This document shows positions 49,936 through 62,774 of a DNA stretch of 64,000 nt, in pieces. The translations under genes and the position numbers were made by a program. Within the stretch, counting starts at the first letter, position 1. Every line of letters begins with the position of its first letter. The stretch comes from Serratia sp. UGAL515B_01 (GTDB taxonomy: Bacteria; Pseudomonadota; Gammaproteobacteria; Enterobacterales; Enterobacteriaceae). The notes beneath the pieces are model-generated. The model saw only the letters and a list, made by a program, of their open reading frames with translations. It was not told the origin of the DNA and did no database searches. Location: assembly GCF_033095805.1 (NCBI RefSeq), contig NZ_CP109901.1:2914001-2978000 (forward strand), given 5' to 3'.

Positions 49936-50385
49936 TTAGTCCTGCAACTTCGCGATTTCTTCGCCAAATTCGCGAATATCTTCGAAACTGCGGTAAACCG
50001 AAGCAAAACGGATATAAGCTACTTTATCCAATTTTTTGAGCGCATCCATCACCAGGTTGCCGACCATCTTGGCTGGCACTTCGCGTTCACCTGTAGCTCT
50101 TAACTGGGATTTGATGTGATTGATGGCATTTTCCACATCGTCGGCGCTGACCGGACGCTTTTCCAACGCTTTCAACATGCCACGACGCAGTTTATCCTCA
50201 TTGAAAGGTTCGCGAACCTCATCACTTTTTATTACCCGGGGCATTACCAGCTCAGCCACCTCAAAAGTGGTAAAACGCTCATTGCAGACCACACATTGGC
50301 GACGACGGCGCACCTGTGAACCGTCTCCCACCAGGCGTGAATCAATAACTTTGGTATCAATGGCAGCACAAAAAGGGCAGTGCAT
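49936..50385 (-). CDS. nrdR: NrdR, transcriptional repressor of ribonucleotide reductases
   Basis: NrdR represses nrd genes according to the ATP/dATP state. The 149-residue protein has an N-terminal zinc ribbon (MHCPFC at 3/6 and CVVC at 31/34, with RRRRQC) and an ATP-cone domain ([32 protein letters not shown]). Length equals E. coli. It lies 10 bp upstream of ribD and is the first gene of the riboflavin/nusB operon. Confidence 0.97.
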   Translation of the reverse strand: MHCPFCAAIDTKVIDSRLVGDGSQVRRRRQCVVCNERFTTFEVAELVMPRVIKSDEVREPFNEDKLRRGMLKALEKRPVSADDVENAINHIKSQLRATGEREVPAKMVGNLVMDALKKLDKVAYIRFASVYRSFEDIREFGEEIAKLQD

Positions 50386-50625
50386 AACTCGTCCTGATAA
50401 ACGTTTTTATGATTAAAAACAGTTTACCCCGAACTGAGGTCACAACAAAGGCCACCAGCCTTTTGTGACGTACTTAGGCCAAGGGGTTTCATAAACCAGT
50501 TTGTATCTCTTGTCGTCACACCCCAAAGGTAAAGAACATAGCCTCACGACGGCAGGATGACAACATGACTTTACCCACCTATATCGTTAAGCTGTTACGG
50601 CACTAATAAAAAGGAAACTACAAAC

Positions 50626-51180
50626 ATGACAATCAGTTATCGTAAGATCTGTATGTTCGGTGTTTTGATTCTACTTGCGGGTTGTACACAGAATCGTGAA
50701 GTACCGAAACTTAAAAGCCAGGTGGTTGAGCTGAAACAAATGTTAGGGACGTTGGCCGACCAGGCTTTTATTCTGGAGCGTCAAAACAGGCTTAACCAGA
50801 ACGCCTCTGATGGTGTTTACCTGCTACCGAATGCCAATAATGCCGCCAGATTAAACAGCGACGTGGGCGAATTGAGCGTTTCACTGAACAACCTGAAGAG
50901 CGAAGCCGATGGAAGCCAGGCAATGCTATATGTTCGTACGTTGTCAGGTAAATCCCTGCGCGGCTTTACTGCTACCTTAGAATGGGGTCAGTTAGATACC
51001 ACTACCGGAATGCCGCTCAAAAAAGGCAGTCAATCACAACAGCTACAAAGCCGCAGTGCCCTCTTACCAAAAACCGAGCAAGTGTTCGAGTTACGTTTGA
51101 GCGGAGTCCCCCTGGAACAGCTGGGTTATATTCATCTGCACAACATAATCCCACTATCAGCGCCTACCGTCATTCAATAG
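50626..51180 (+). CDS. yajI: YajI-like lipoprotein (DUF3251)
   Basis: This 184-residue predicted lipoprotein has the signal MTISYRKICMFGVLILLAGC, where LAGC is the lipobox and Cys20 is lipidated. A short coiled-coil-like stretch follows (VPKLKSQVVELKQMLGTLADQAFILERQNRLNQ). The SDGVYLLPNANNAARLNSDVGELSVSL block resembles E. coli YajI (SSGVYLLPGAKTPARLESQIGTLRMSL). The function is unknown. It is divergent from nrdR and converges on secF. Similarity is moderate, so orthology is likely but not certain. Confidence 0.85.
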   Translation: MTISYRKICMFGVLILLAGCTQNREVPKLKSQVVELKQMLGTLADQAFILERQNRLNQNASDGVYLLPNANNAARLNSDVGELSVSLNNLKSEADGSQAMLYVRTLSGKSLRGFTATLEWGQLDTTTGMPLKKGSQSQQLQSRSALLPKTEQVFELRLSGVPLEQLGYIHLHNIIPLSAPTVIQ

Positions 51181-51199
51181 TAAGGTAAAGTAGGTAAAT

Positions 51200-51231
51200 A
51201 AAGAGAGCGCCGTTTTGGCGCCCTCTTTATT
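51200..51231. terminator. Terminator between yajI and secF
   Basis: AAAGAG-A-GCGCC pairs with GGCGC-C-CTCTTT around GTTTT with one mismatch, followed by ATTTAATT on the plus strand. The minus side also leads into T-rich sequence, so it likely serves both convergent transcripts. Confidence 0.88.
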
Positions 51232-51255
51232 TAATTAAACATACAACCGACTCAA

Positions 51256-52224
51256 TCACGGCAGTATAGAAGGCTGGTCAGCACCCTCTTTCTCGACTTT
51301 CTGCTGCAGCATGTGCTCACGTTTCATACCCAGTTTCAACGCCAAAGCAGAGGCAACGTAGATAGAGGACACGGTACCGATAGAGACGCCGATCAACATG
51401 GTCAGAGAGAAGCCCTGCAACATAGCACCGCCAAAAATGTACAGCATCAGTACGACCATTAGCGTAGTAGCAGAGGTCATGATGGTTCGGCTCAGTGTCT
51501 GTGTCAGAGAGACGTTCATGATTTCATAAGGCGTCCCGCGACGTATTTTGCGGAAGTTCTCACGAATACGGTCAGATACCACAATACTGTCGTTCAGAGA
51601 GTAACCGATAACCGACATAAGAGAAGCAACTATAGTCAGGTCAATCTCAATATGGAATAACGACAGCACACCCATAGTAATAACCACATCGTGCGCCAGA
51701 GCGATAACCGCCCCCAGTGCTAAGCGCCATTCGAAACGGAAACCAACGTAAATAAGGATACAGATCAGCGCCACCAGTAGCGCCATGCCACCGGTTTGCG
51801 CCAATTCATTCCCTACGCTTGGGCCGACGAACTCAATCCGCTTGACAGTGGCGTTTTTATCGACCGAGGCGTTGATCACGCCGATCACTTTGTTACCCAG
51901 TTCCTGACCTGCGGTACCGGTTGCCGGTGGCATACGCACCATCACGTCACGGCTGCTGCCAAAGTTCTGGATAATCGGATCGTTAAACCCGGCTTTTTCT
52001 AACGTATCACGCATCAGATCCAGATTTGCGGGTTGTTCCAGGTTGATTTCAATCACCGTACCACCGGTGAAATCTAGCCCCCAGTTAAAACCGCGTACGG
52101 ACATGATGGCGATTGATGCAATCAACAGCACCAATGAAATGCCGAAGGCCACGTAATCCCAGCGCATAAAGTCATAGACTTTACGGCCGTAGTTGAGTTG
52201 TTCTACAGTATAATCCTGTGCCAC
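51256..52224 (-). CDS. secF: SecF, protein translocase auxiliary subunit
   Basis: SecF pairs with SecD in the RND-type SecDF complex that uses the proton gradient to complete protein export through SecYEG. The 322-residue protein has six transmembrane helices. Conserved sequences include [17 protein letters not shown], the TM4 segment [49 protein letters not shown], and [25 protein letters not shown] at the end. The start is GTG 52224 after GAGGAG, giving [23 protein letters not shown]. It is 10 bp downstream of secD. Confidence 0.96.
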   Translation of the reverse strand: MAQDYTVEQLNYGRKVYDFMRWDYVAFGISLVLLIASIAIMSVRGFNWGLDFTGGTVIEINLEQPANLDLMRDTLEKAGFNDPIIQNFGSSRDVMVRMPPATGTAGQELGNKVIGVINASVDKNATVKRIEFVGPSVGNELAQTGGMALLVALICILIYVGFRFEWRLALGAVIALAHDVVITMGVLSLFHIEIDLTIVASLMSVIGYSLNDSIVVSDRIRENFRKIRRGTPYEIMNVSLTQTLSRTIMTSATTLMVVLMLYIFGGAMLQGFSLTMLIGVSIGTVSSIYVASALALKLGMKREHMLQQKVEKEGADQPSILP

Positions 52225-52234
52225 AACGCACTCC

Positions 52235-54082
52235 TCAGATAGACAGCTTGTTAATGCGCTTGCCGCCGTAAAGCAGATTGACGATGGCACGAGTACCAAC
52301 AATCGCAGTGAACATAGACGTTACCACTCCAATTGCGGTGGTGATGGCAAAGCCCTTGATCGACCCAGTGCCCACTGCGTAAAGAATGACCGCAGTGATC
52401 AATGTGGTAATGTTGGCATCAACGATACTAGAAAACGCGCCTTTATAACCTTCATGGATAGCCTGCTGAATGGATCGTCCATTCTTAAGTTCCTCCTTGA
52501 TACGCTCGTTTATCAGCACGTTGGCATCAACCGCCACGGCGAGTGTCAACACGATACCGGCAATACCCGGCATGGTTAACGTTGCTCCTGGCAACAATGA
52601 CATGACACCGACAATCAGCACCAGGTTAGCCAGCAATGCGCTTGAGGCGATCAAGCCAAACTTGCGGTACCAAACCACCATAAACACGATGGATGCCACC
52701 AGTCCCCACAGGCAAGCTTCCAAGCCTTGGGTAATATTCTGCTGACCCAATGTTGGCCCGATAGTCCGCTCTTCGACAATCTGGATCGGGGCAATCAACG
52801 CACCGGCACGCAGCAGCAGAGAGAGCTGACGCGCTTCGTTCGGATTATTGATACCGGTGATACGGAAGCTGTTACCCAAGCGCGACTGTATATTCGCCAC
52901 GTTGATCACTTCTTCCTGCTTCACCAGAATCGCTCGACCATTGGCGTCTTTCTTGCCGCTGTCTTTATACTCCACAAAAAGGGTTGCCATCGGCTTGCCG
53001 ATGTTATCCTTGGTGAAGTTAGACATGGCAGTACCACCAGCACTATCCAGCGAAATATTAACCTGCGGTTGGTTATATTCGTCGGTGTTTGAGGTGGAGT
53101 CCGTGATATGGTCACCCGTCAAAATCACGCGCTTGTACAGCACGATAGGTTGGCCTTCACGGGTAAATTTCACTTCGGAATCGCCGGGAACACGGCCATT
53201 CGCTGCGGCAGTAACATCAGCATTAGTGTTAACCAGGCGGAATTCAAGCGTGGCTGTCGCCCCCAAAATCTCTTTGGCGCGAGCCGTGTCCTGAATACCA
53301 GGCAATTCAACAACAATACGATCGGCCCCCTGCCGTTGCACCAACGGTTCAGCAACGCCGAGTTGGTTAACGCGGTTGCGCAGGATCGTGATGTTTTGTT
53401 GTACCGCATACTCACGCGCTTCACTCAAACGGGCATCTGTCATCGTGGCTTTCAGGGTGTTGGCACCGTTAGCTGAGAGCACTAAATCACGCTGACGCGG
53501 CGTCACAAAGCTTATTGCCTGATCGCGAGCAGCATCGTCACGAAACCGGACTTCCACGCCGTTATTTTCCAGCTTACGGATAGCAGCGTAAGGAATACCT
53601 TTTTCGCGCAGTTCGCTACGCAAGGTATCCATGGTTTGCTCTTGTAACTTGCTCAGAGCTGTGTCCATATCCACTTCCATCAGGAAGTGAACACCACCGC
53701 GCAAGTCCAGACCCAACTTCATCGGTTCTGCATTGATCAGGGTTAACCAGGCTGGCGTAGCAGGAGCGAGGTTCAATGCCACAACATATTTATCACCCAA
53801 TTCTGCCATCAAGGCTTCACGGGCACGCAACTGAACGTCAGGATCACTAAAACGAGCAAGGATGGCGCCGTTTTCCAGCACAATCGATTTGATCGCAATA
53901 TTATCTTTTTCTAATACGTTACGGACTTGGTCCAGCGTAGCTTCACTGGCGGCGACACCGCGCGCGCCAGTGATTTGTACGGCCGGATCCTCGCCATAGA
54001 TGTTGGGAAGCGCATAAAGCAGACCGACGAGGATCACAACGATCAACATCAGATACTTCCACAGAGGATAACGGTTTAGCAC
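52235..54082 (-). CDS. secD: SecD, protein translocase auxiliary subunit
   Basis: SecD has a large periplasmic P1 domain and six transmembrane helices, and works with SecF to pull exported proteins into the periplasm. The 615-residue protein equals E. coli SecD. It begins [37 protein letters not shown]. It has the D-motif [15 protein letters not shown] and the TM block [32 protein letters not shown] with the proton-coupling Asp (about 519). It lies 25 bp downstream of yajC. Confidence 0.97.
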   Translation of the reverse strand: MLNRYPLWKYLMLIVVILVGLLYALPNIYGEDPAVQITGARGVAASEATLDQVRNVLEKDNIAIKSIVLENGAILARFSDPDVQLRAREALMAELGDKYVVALNLAPATPAWLTLINAEPMKLGLDLRGGVHFLMEVDMDTALSKLQEQTMDTLRSELREKGIPYAAIRKLENNGVEVRFRDDAARDQAISFVTPRQRDLVLSANGANTLKATMTDARLSEAREYAVQQNITILRNRVNQLGVAEPLVQRQGADRIVVELPGIQDTARAKEILGATATLEFRLVNTNADVTAAANGRVPGDSEVKFTREGQPIVLYKRVILTGDHITDSTSNTDEYNQPQVNISLDSAGGTAMSNFTKDNIGKPMATLFVEYKDSGKKDANGRAILVKQEEVINVANIQSRLGNSFRITGINNPNEARQLSLLLRAGALIAPIQIVEERTIGPTLGQQNITQGLEACLWGLVASIVFMVVWYRKFGLIASSALLANLVLIVGVMSLLPGATLTMPGIAGIVLTLAVAVDANVLINERIKEELKNGRSIQQAIHEGYKGAFSSIVDANITTLITAVILYAVGTGSIKGFAITTAIGVVTSMFTAIVGTRAIVNLLYGGKRINKLSI

Positions 54083-54107
54083 GGCAATTCCCTTAGGGAA
54101 GACAAAA

Positions 54108-54440
54108 TTACAGGGCCTTCATAGTACCTTTCGGCAAAACGGCCGCCACGAAGTCACGCTTGATCATCACTTCCGTGGTGTCATTCAGCGCGATGGCAAT
54201 GATACCCGTATCGGCCACTTTGGTGACACGGCCAATCAGGCCACCAGTGGTCAACACTTCATCGCCCTTACTGATGGAATCCATCAGTTTTTTGTGCTCT
54301 TTTGCACGTTTCTGCTGTGGGCGCAGGATCATGAAATAGAAAATCAGACCAAACACCACCAACATAATGATCAGAGAGTACGGGCTTCCCTGAGCCGGAG
54401 CCCCTGCGGATGCGACGGCGTCAGAAATGAAAAAGCTCAT
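54108..54440 (-). CDS. yajC: YajC, SecDF-associated membrane protein
   Basis: YajC is a single-span inner-membrane protein that associates with SecDF and YidC. The 110-residue product matches E. coli length. It has the transmembrane segment [31 protein letters not shown], followed by a small SH3-like cytoplasmic domain ([30 protein letters not shown]). It lies in the queA-tgt-yajC-secD-secF cluster, separated from tgt by two palindromic repeats. Confidence 0.96.
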   Translation of the reverse strand: MSFFISDAVASAGAPAQGSPYSLIIMLVVFGLIFYFMILRPQQKRAKEHKKLMDSISKGDEVLTTGGLIGRVTKVADTGIIAIALNDTTEVMIKRDFVAAVLPKGTMKAL

Positions 54441-54494
54441 TGAAATTCCCTCATTAAGTTATCGATTATTAATTCAAGCGTTATCCCCATCGCC

Positions 54495-54611
54495 TTTCAA
54501 GCTGCAGGGGTGTTGGCTGCTTTCACTCACCCCAGTCACTTGGTTTACCAAGTGACTGGGGCTTCGCTCAGTTGCCGCCTACCTGCAACTTGAATTCGCT
54601 TGGGTATATAC
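54495..54611. repeat. YPAL-like palindromic repeat, copy 1
   Basis: This is a large imperfect palindrome. The outer arms TTTCAAGCTGCAGG and CCTGCAACTTGAA enclose a perfect core of two 15-bp arms, CCCCAGTCACTTGGT (54530-54544) and its complement (54547-54561), around TT. It ends at a TGGGTATATACCC motif. Such repeats are known from Yersinia, Serratia and related genera. It lies between yajC and tgt. Confidence 0.75.
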
Positions 54612-57093
<2,482 letters not shown>

Positions 57094-57289
57094 GGACATT
57101 CACTTCTTCAATAATTAGCAGGTTGGAGAAAAACAAGCGCTACAGTCTAAAGCCGTGGGCGATAAGCAGCAAGGAATAAGGAACAATTGCGCTACTTAGG
57201 TGATTGCTTGGCTATTGGTTATGTTACGGATACGTTAAATGCGCAGCTCATTTTTACGCAATACGAATTATTTAGCGTATAGTTACGCA

Positions 57290-57871
57290 ATGAATTTTCT
57301 TGCTCATCTCCATTTGGCCCAGCTTGCGGAAAGCTCTCTGCTAGGCAATCTGCTTGCCGACTTCGTGCGCGGCAACCCGGCAGGTATATACGATCCTGCA
57401 GTAGTAACTGGTATCATGATGCACCGCAGGGTCGATGTTATCACCGATACCCTGCCAGAAGTCAAAGCCTGCCGCGACGCTTTTAGTGCAGAATTTCGTC
57501 GCGTCGCACCGATTACACTCGACGTGGTTTGGGATCATTTTCTGGCTCGCCACTGGCAACAGCTCGAACCAACCTGCAGCCTTAGGGATTTCACACTACA
57601 AGCACAAAGCCTGATTGAACCTTATCTATTGCAAACACCTCAGCGTTTCCAGAAGCTGAATAGCTATCTTTGGCCAGAACGTTGGCTGGAGCGTTATGCA
57701 GAATTGCCATTTATCGCCGAAGTGTTGCAAGGCATGGCCAGCCGCCGCCCGCGTTTGTCAGCACTGGCAGGCTCCTTTACGGAAGTGGAACGCCATTATC
57801 ATCAACTTGAAACATATTTCTGGCAGTTTTATCCACGTATGATGCAACAGGCCAAAAGCAAGTCATTGTGA
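57290..57871 (+). CDS. acpH: Acyl carrier protein phosphodiesterase
   Basis: AcpH (YajB) removes the 4'-phosphopantetheine group from holo-ACP. The 193-residue protein equals E. coli AcpH. It has an HD-like metal motif: [28 protein letters not shown] and [19 protein letters not shown], then [14 protein letters not shown] and the end [21 protein letters not shown]. The start at 57290 is by homology, although the frame is open 17 codons further upstream. It is divergent from queA. Confidence 0.95.
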   Translation: MNFLAHLHLAQLAESSLLGNLLADFVRGNPAGIYDPAVVTGIMMHRRVDVITDTLPEVKACRDAFSAEFRRVAPITLDVVWDHFLARHWQQLEPTCSLRDFTLQAQSLIEPYLLQTPQRFQKLNSYLWPERWLERYAELPFIAEVLQGMASRRPRLSALAGSFTEVERHYHQLETYFWQFYPRMMQQAKSKSL

Positions 57872-58123
57872 TATAGCGTCGCCAAACGACAGCAGTGTTG
57901 GTTACGGTGATCCGTCCATCAGCAGGATTCGCCCTGAAAAGCCGCTGTTCGCAGCGTTTAAATAGGCAAACAACAGTTTTGTTTTTCATCTCGGCCACAG
58001 AGTAAAGCGATGGGCTCATTTTCTGCTGACCTGTAACATGAATAAACTCGGGCATATATAGTGCTTGCGCTTTTGTACGAAAAGGTTATTTTTAAAGCCT
58101 GTCATATTTAAACTCTCGGTTTG
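57872..58123. repeat. acpH to peroxiredoxin spacer with a decayed repeat end
   Basis: No gene is supported. CCTGTAACATGAATAAACTC followed by GGGCATATA (58029-58058) resembles the outer arm of the palindromic repeat at 54.59 kb, so this may be a decayed copy. The end of the region leads into the OxyR-type regulatory site. Confidence 0.35.
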
Positions 58124-58160
58124 ATAGGTAAAAACTATCTCATTGATTGGTCTTTTACCC
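58124..58160 (+). promoter_or_regulatory. OxyR-binding site
   Basis: Four ATAG-like elements occur at the right spacing: ATAG-N7-CTAT (58124-58138), then after 7 bases ATTG-N7-TACC (58146-58160). This fits the tetrameric OxyR consensus ATAGNTNNNANCTAT in two tandem copies. It lies immediately upstream of a probable -35 element for the peroxiredoxin gene. Confidence 0.75.
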
Positions 58161-58189
58161 TTTATTCACCGGATAGTGGCCCTTATACT
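58161..58189 (+). promoter_or_regulatory. Probable promoter of the peroxiredoxin gene
   Basis: TTTATT and TATACT are separated by 17 bases. The weak -35 box adjacent to an OxyR site fits an activator-dependent promoter. The start codon is 49 bp after the -10 element. Confidence 0.6.
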
Positions 58190-58238
58190 GGCCCCTGCTT
58201 TTACATCAACCCCTTGAACTACTATTACAGGAGTAATT

Positions 58239-58841
58239 ATGGTCCTGGTAACTCGTCAAGCCCCTGACTTCACTGCAGCTGCCGTATTAGGCAGTGGCGA
58301 AATCGTAGAAAACTTCAACCTGAAGAAGCACTTGAACGGTAAACCAGCCGTGCTGTTCTTCTGGCCAATGGACTTCACCTTCGTATGCCCTTCTGAGCTG
58401 ATCGCTTTCGATCACCGTTATGAAGAATTCCTGAAGCGTGGTGTTGAAGTTGTAGGTGTTTCTTTCGACTCAGAATTCGTCCACAACGCATGGCGTAAAA
58501 CCCCTGTCGAAAAAGGCGGCATTGGTGAAGTGAAATACGCAATGGTTGCTGACACTAAGCGCGAAATTCAGAAAGCTTACGGCATTGAACATCCAGATGC
58601 CGGCGTTGCACTGCGCGGTTCCTTCCTGATCGACAAAAACGGCATTGTTCGTTCTCAGATCGTTAACGATCTGCCAATTGGTCGTAATATTGACGAAATG
58701 ATCCGCACCGTTGATGCACTGCAATTCCACGAAAAACACGGCGAAGTATGCCCAGCTCAGTGGGAAAAAGGCAAAGCAGGTATGGGCGCATCCCCAGATG
58801 GCGTTGCAAAATATCTGTCTGAAAACGCTTCCAAGCTGTAA
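58239..58841 (+). CDS. 2-Cys peroxiredoxin (AhpC/TSA family)
   Basis: This 200-residue typical 2-Cys peroxiredoxin reduces hydrogen peroxide and alkyl hydroperoxides. The peroxidatic Cys50 lies in PMDFTFVCPSELIAF and the resolving Cys at about 171 in HGEVCPAQW. The C-terminal GGIG and AKYLSEN regions are typical. It is closer to the TsaA/Prx1-like AhpC group common in Yersinia and Serratia than to E. coli AhpC. No ahpF follows, so thioredoxin may be the reductant (inference). An OxyR-type site and promoter lie upstream and a strong terminator downstream, so it is a single-gene peroxide-response unit. Confidence 0.94.
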   Translation: MVLVTRQAPDFTAAAVLGSGEIVENFNLKKHLNGKPAVLFFWPMDFTFVCPSELIAFDHRYEEFLKRGVEVVGVSFDSEFVHNAWRKTPVEKGGIGEVKYAMVADTKREIQKAYGIEHPDAGVALRGSFLIDKNGIVRSQIVNDLPIGRNIDEMIRTVDALQFHEKHGEVCPAQWEKGKAGMGASPDGVAKYLSENASKL

Positions 58842-58862
58842 TTTCAGCCTGTAAACGTCCGA

Positions 58863-58892
58863 AGCCGGTCAGCTACGCTGGCCGGTTTTTTA
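58863..58892 (+). terminator. Terminator of the peroxiredoxin gene
   Basis: CCGGTCAGC and GCTGGCCGG pair with one G-T wobble around TAC, followed by TTTTTT. Confidence 0.92.
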
Positions 58893-59052
58893 TACCCATC
58901 CACAAAAAAATTTCCATTTATTTGTTTTGCTTCACATTTTCTCCCCTTTTATTCATTTGCCCCTCTATACCTCGCTACTCTCTATGCATTAGCCTGCTTT
59001 GCGCTTTACTGGCGGGATACATCAATCACGATAAAAACTGACAGGAGTCGTT

Positions 59053-60816
59053 ATGGTTTTGCAAAAATGGGGTCAGCCACTGACATTGGCAGTATGTCTG
59101 CTCAGCAGCGACCTGTACGCCGCCTCTAACCCGGCCGTAGAAGCACGGAATGGGATGGTGGTGACATCACAACATCTGGCTTCGCAGGTCGGCGTAGACA
59201 TTCTCAAAATGGGGGGCAATGCGGTCGATGCTGCCGTTGCGGTTGGCTATGCTCAAGCCGTGGTCAACCCGTGCTGCGGGAATATTGGCGGCGGAGGTTT
59301 TATGACCCTGCATCTGGCAAACGGTACTGATACCTTTATCAACTTCCGCGAAACTGCCCCAGCAGCGGCCAGTGTAAACATGTATCTAGACGCGGACGGT
59401 AAAGTCAAAAAAGATGCCAGTCTATACGGCTATCTGGCTGCTGGGGTACCCGGTACGGTATTGGGAATGGAGACCGCACGGGAAAAGTACGGGAAGCTAA
59501 GCCGTGAACAAGTAATGGCACCAGCCATCAAACTCGCGCGTGAAGGCTTTATCCTAACGCGCGCCGATACCGATATCCTCGACACCACAATCACACGTTT
59601 TAAGCAGGACCCCGAGTCTGCTAAAATATTCCTGCGTCCAGATGGTTCGGCCCTTCAGCCAGGCGATCGGTTGGTACAAACGGACTTGGCTAACACATTG
59701 CAAGCCATCGCCAAAGAAGGCCCTTCAGCCTTCTACCATGGAAAGATCCCTCAGGCGGTAGAAGCTGCCGCGCAAAAAAGCGGTGGGGTACTGACTGCCG
59801 CCGATTTTGCCAACTATAAAGTGACAGAACCCCCCCCCATTACCTGTAGCTATCGCGGCTATAAATTCGTTTCAGCACCGCCCCCCAGCTCGGGAGGGGT
59901 GACACTGTGTGAAATTCTCAATATCGTTGAAGGTTACAACTTGAAAAGCATGGGCATCAACTCAGCAGCTGCCATTCATACCATGAGTGAGGCCATGCGC
60001 CATGCCTATATGGACCGCAACACCTATCTGGGCGATCCGGCTTTTATCCATAATCCGATTGAACGTCTGGTAAGTAAAAGCTACGCCGATGAAATCCGAA
60101 AAAAAATCGTTGCGGATAAAGCCACACCTTCTATCAACGTGCAACCTGGCATGGAGCCGCACGAAAAGCCGGAAACAACCCACTATTCTATTGTCGATCA
60201 TGAGGGTAATGCGGTTTCAACCACCTATACCGTTAATGGTCGCTTCGGTGCCGTGGTGATCGCTCCGGGTACCGGATTCTTCCTCAATGATGAGATGGAT
60301 GATTTTACGGTTAAAGTTGGCGAGAAGAACCTCTACGGCCTGGTACAAGGAACAGCTAACGCCATCGCACCAGGTAAGCGCCCACTATCCTCAATGAGCC
60401 CGACGCTGGTCACCAAAGACAACAAGATCTTTATGGTTCTAGGGTCGCCGGGCGGTTCACGCATCATCACTATCACACTGCAAACCACCCTCAACGTGAT
60501 TGACCATGGCATGGCACCGCAGGAAGCGGTGAATGCACCAAGGATCCACCACCAGTGGTTACCGGATGAGGTGTATTACGAACAACGTGGCATTTCTGCG
60601 GACACCCTGAAAATACTTAAAGAGATGGGTTACAACATGGTTGAGCAAACCCCTTGGGGAGCCGCTGAGCTGATCCTGGTAGGGTTACCCGGGGCTGCAG
60701 GCGTCAGCACCGCTGATTCTGGCAATGACTCAGCTGTGTCTGGCCGAGTACGCGAAGGTTTTATCTACGGAGCCAATGACGTACGCCGCCCGGCAGGATC
60801 CGCCGTGGGGTATTAA
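59053..60816 (+). CDS. ggt: Gamma-glutamyltranspeptidase
   Basis: Ggt is a periplasmic N-terminal nucleophile hydrolase that cleaves glutathione and other gamma-glutamyl compounds and transfers the gamma-glutamyl group. The 587-residue precursor has a signal peptide (SLS-type hydrophobic region LTLAVCLLSSDLYAA). It self-cleaves before Thr375 in PETTHYSIVDHEGNAVSTTYTVNG to form large and small subunits. NPCCGNIGGGGFM, FINFRETAP and PLSSMSPTLV with the oxyanion Ser pair are conserved. The start follows CAGGAG. The gene stands alone; it converges on malZ with a shared hairpin. Confidence 0.95.
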   Translation: MVLQKWGQPLTLAVCLLSSDLYAASNPAVEARNGMVVTSQHLASQVGVDILKMGGNAVDAAVAVGYAQAVVNPCCGNIGGGGFMTLHLANGTDTFINFRETAPAAASVNMYLDADGKVKKDASLYGYLAAGVPGTVLGMETAREKYGKLSREQVMAPAIKLAREGFILTRADTDILDTTITRFKQDPESAKIFLRPDGSALQPGDRLVQTDLANTLQAIAKEGPSAFYHGKIPQAVEAAAQKSGGVLTAADFANYKVTEPPPITCSYRGYKFVSAPPPSSGGVTLCEILNIVEGYNLKSMGINSAAAIHTMSEAMRHAYMDRNTYLGDPAFIHNPIERLVSKSYADEIRKKIVADKATPSINVQPGMEPHEKPETTHYSIVDHEGNAVSTTYTVNGRFGAVVIAPGTGFFLNDEMDDFTVKVGEKNLYGLVQGTANAIAPGKRPLSSMSPTLVTKDNKIFMVLGSPGGSRIITITLQTTLNVIDHGMAPQEAVNAPRIHHQWLPDEVYYEQRGISADTLKILKEMGYNMVEQTPWGAAELILVGLPGAAGVSTADSGNDSAVSGRVREGFIYGANDVRRPAGSAVGY

Positions 60817-60825
60817 TAGTTAAGT

Positions 60826-60860
60826 ACCGTTTTACCCGCCATTGGCAGGTAAAACGGTTG
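60826..60860. terminator. Terminator between ggt and malZ
   Basis: ACCGTTTTACC pairs with GGTAAAACGGT, extended inside by GCC/GGC across one mismatch with loop ATT. It lies between convergent stops (60816 and 60868). The U-tract is short on both sides. Confidence 0.8.
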
Positions 60861-60867
60861 TTCAGTA

Positions 60868-62694
60868 TTAACCAGGTAACCGCCACACGCTGGCCGATTC
60901 AGCAGTTAGTGTAAGTTGTAAGCCATTTTTCGTTGTGGTCAAGTCGGCCTCACCCTCCAATCGTTGCCATTTTCCCTTTTGCAACAATGGATTATAGGCC
61001 AAGGTTATTTCCCCTTCACCGCTACGCTGTAAAGCGACCAATACCTGTTCTTGCTGGTAAGTACGCACAAACACCAAAGATTCCCCTTGCGCATAAAGTA
61101 CCTGGCAACCTCCACGTCTTAACGCCTTGCTCTGTTTACGCAATGCGGAGAGACGGCTAAACAGGGCTAGCAGATGCCGATCCCAGTGTTTCTCGTCCCA
61201 CGGGAACGGTTTACGGCAGAAGGGATCATTGCCACCATCCAAACCAATTTCATTACCATAGTAGAGACAAGGGACGCCAATCCAGGTCAATAGCCATATT
61301 GCTGCCATTTTCATGCGCTGCGGATTGTTTTTCAGTAGCGTCTGAAAACGCGCAGTATCGTGGCTGTCCAACTGGTTGAACTGAATAATCTGAAGATTAT
61401 GTGGTAACCCCGCGCGGTAACCGTCCATCCACTGCGCACAGGTGGCCGCATCCAGTTGAATCGGATGGTAGGCTACGTCTACTCCTGTCAGAAAAGCTCG
61501 CACCGGTAAAGCAAATCCCATGTAGTTCATGGCGGCGTCTTCAACTCCGGCATGCAACCAGCGGCGCGCGTCACCAAAATGCTCGCCCAACACATAGGCC
61601 TGGGGGTTTTCCTGCTTGACCGTCTGATAAATCTCAGCAAGGTAATGCAGGTTTCCCTTTGCTCCACCATTCTCACCCAGCATGTGTACAACATCCAACC
61701 GCCAGCCATCAATACTGTACGGTGGCCTTAGCCAATGGCGAACCACACTGTTTTCCGCCCGATAAATCGCATCAACCACCTGCGGCTCAGCAAAGTTGAG
61801 CTTTGGCAAGTTGGTATGCCCTTTCCAAGTCAGTGCGGTTCCATCTGGATAGAAGTTGAACCAGCCGCGATAAGGGGAATCAGGGTTGTGACAGGCTCCA
61901 TTCACCGTCTGTTGATAACGGTCAAACCATGGATGCGAATCCCCTGTGTGGTTAAACACACCATCAAGCACCAGTTTTATTCCTACCTTGTGAGTGTTCA
62001 CTCGCAAACGCTGTAATGCCTCATCACCACCGAAGTGAGGATCGACATGGTAGTAATCTTCAGTATCGTATTTATGCACACTCGGCGAGGTGAAGATCGG
62101 ATTCAAATACAGTGCGGTGATACCCAATTGTTGCAAATAGGGCAACTTCTCACTAATGCCATCCAGATCTCCACCATAGAAGGTAGAAGCCGCATCCTGA
62201 TCATCTTCTAAGGGATGTTGCCAATCGCGGCGCACCACATCACAACCTGCAGCATGATGATGATAACTGCCACTCTTAATACCGTGATCTCCTCCACTAC
62301 AGGCGAAGCGGTCAGGGAAGATCTGGTAAAATACCTGATCGGCCACCCAGGATGGGCTGTTGTCCGGCTCATCCAGCGCATATTGTGCCAGTTGCCCCAA
62401 CGGCACCAACGACCAGCCTAGTGGGCCAAACCACAACTGACGATCGGCCCACAGTAACTTGAAGCAATAGCGACGTACCGATTCCCCTTGATGCAGTGAC
62501 AGGCTGGCTTGATAGTGCCATACCCCGTCGGCAACCTGCCCTTTCATAATCAGCAGCCACTCTTCATTGTCCGGTTCGGCGCGCAAGAATACCTGCTCAG
62601 GCAAATCATCACCTTGTAAACACAGGGTGATATCCAGACGGTGTCCATTATTAACCAAGAATGGCGGAACCGGTTGATGCCAGGCGTTAAGCAT
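60868..62694 (-). CDS. malZ: Maltodextrin glucosidase
   Basis: MalZ is a cytoplasmic GH13 alpha-glucosidase that releases glucose from the reducing end of maltodextrins. The 608-residue protein has an N-terminal carbohydrate-binding-like domain. The catalytic (beta/alpha)8 motifs are DGVFNHTGD, DGWRLDVVHMLG (nucleophile Asp), VLGEHFGDARRW (acid Glu) and FNQLDSHDTARF (Asp). The start at 62694 (MLNAWHQPVPPFLV) follows AGGAGAAGAG and matches E. coli; the frame remains open 87 codons upstream but without similarity. Candidate MalT boxes lie upstream. proY lies upstream in the same orientation, as in E. coli. Confidence 0.95.
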   Translation of the reverse strand: MLNAWHQPVPPFLVNNGHRLDITLCLQGDDLPEQVFLRAEPDNEEWLLIMKGQVADGVWHYQASLSLHQGESVRRYCFKLLWADRQLWFGPLGWSLVPLGQLAQYALDEPDNSPSWVADQVFYQIFPDRFACSGGDHGIKSGSYHHHAAGCDVVRRDWQHPLEDDQDAASTFYGGDLDGISEKLPYLQQLGITALYLNPIFTSPSVHKYDTEDYYHVDPHFGGDEALQRLRVNTHKVGIKLVLDGVFNHTGDSHPWFDRYQQTVNGACHNPDSPYRGWFNFYPDGTALTWKGHTNLPKLNFAEPQVVDAIYRAENSVVRHWLRPPYSIDGWRLDVVHMLGENGGAKGNLHYLAEIYQTVKQENPQAYVLGEHFGDARRWLHAGVEDAAMNYMGFALPVRAFLTGVDVAYHPIQLDAATCAQWMDGYRAGLPHNLQIIQFNQLDSHDTARFQTLLKNNPQRMKMAAIWLLTWIGVPCLYYGNEIGLDGGNDPFCRKPFPWDEKHWDRHLLALFSRLSALRKQSKALRRGGCQVLYAQGESLVFVRTYQQEQVLVALQRSGEGEITLAYNPLLQKGKWQRLEGEADLTTTKNGLQLTLTAESASVWRLPG

Positions 62695-62774
62695 AACTCT
62701 TCTCCTGATGTACAAAACGAAATCGACAACATTGTGCATGTGCCTGGCACAATGCCACGTCGAGTGCAGTTCCC

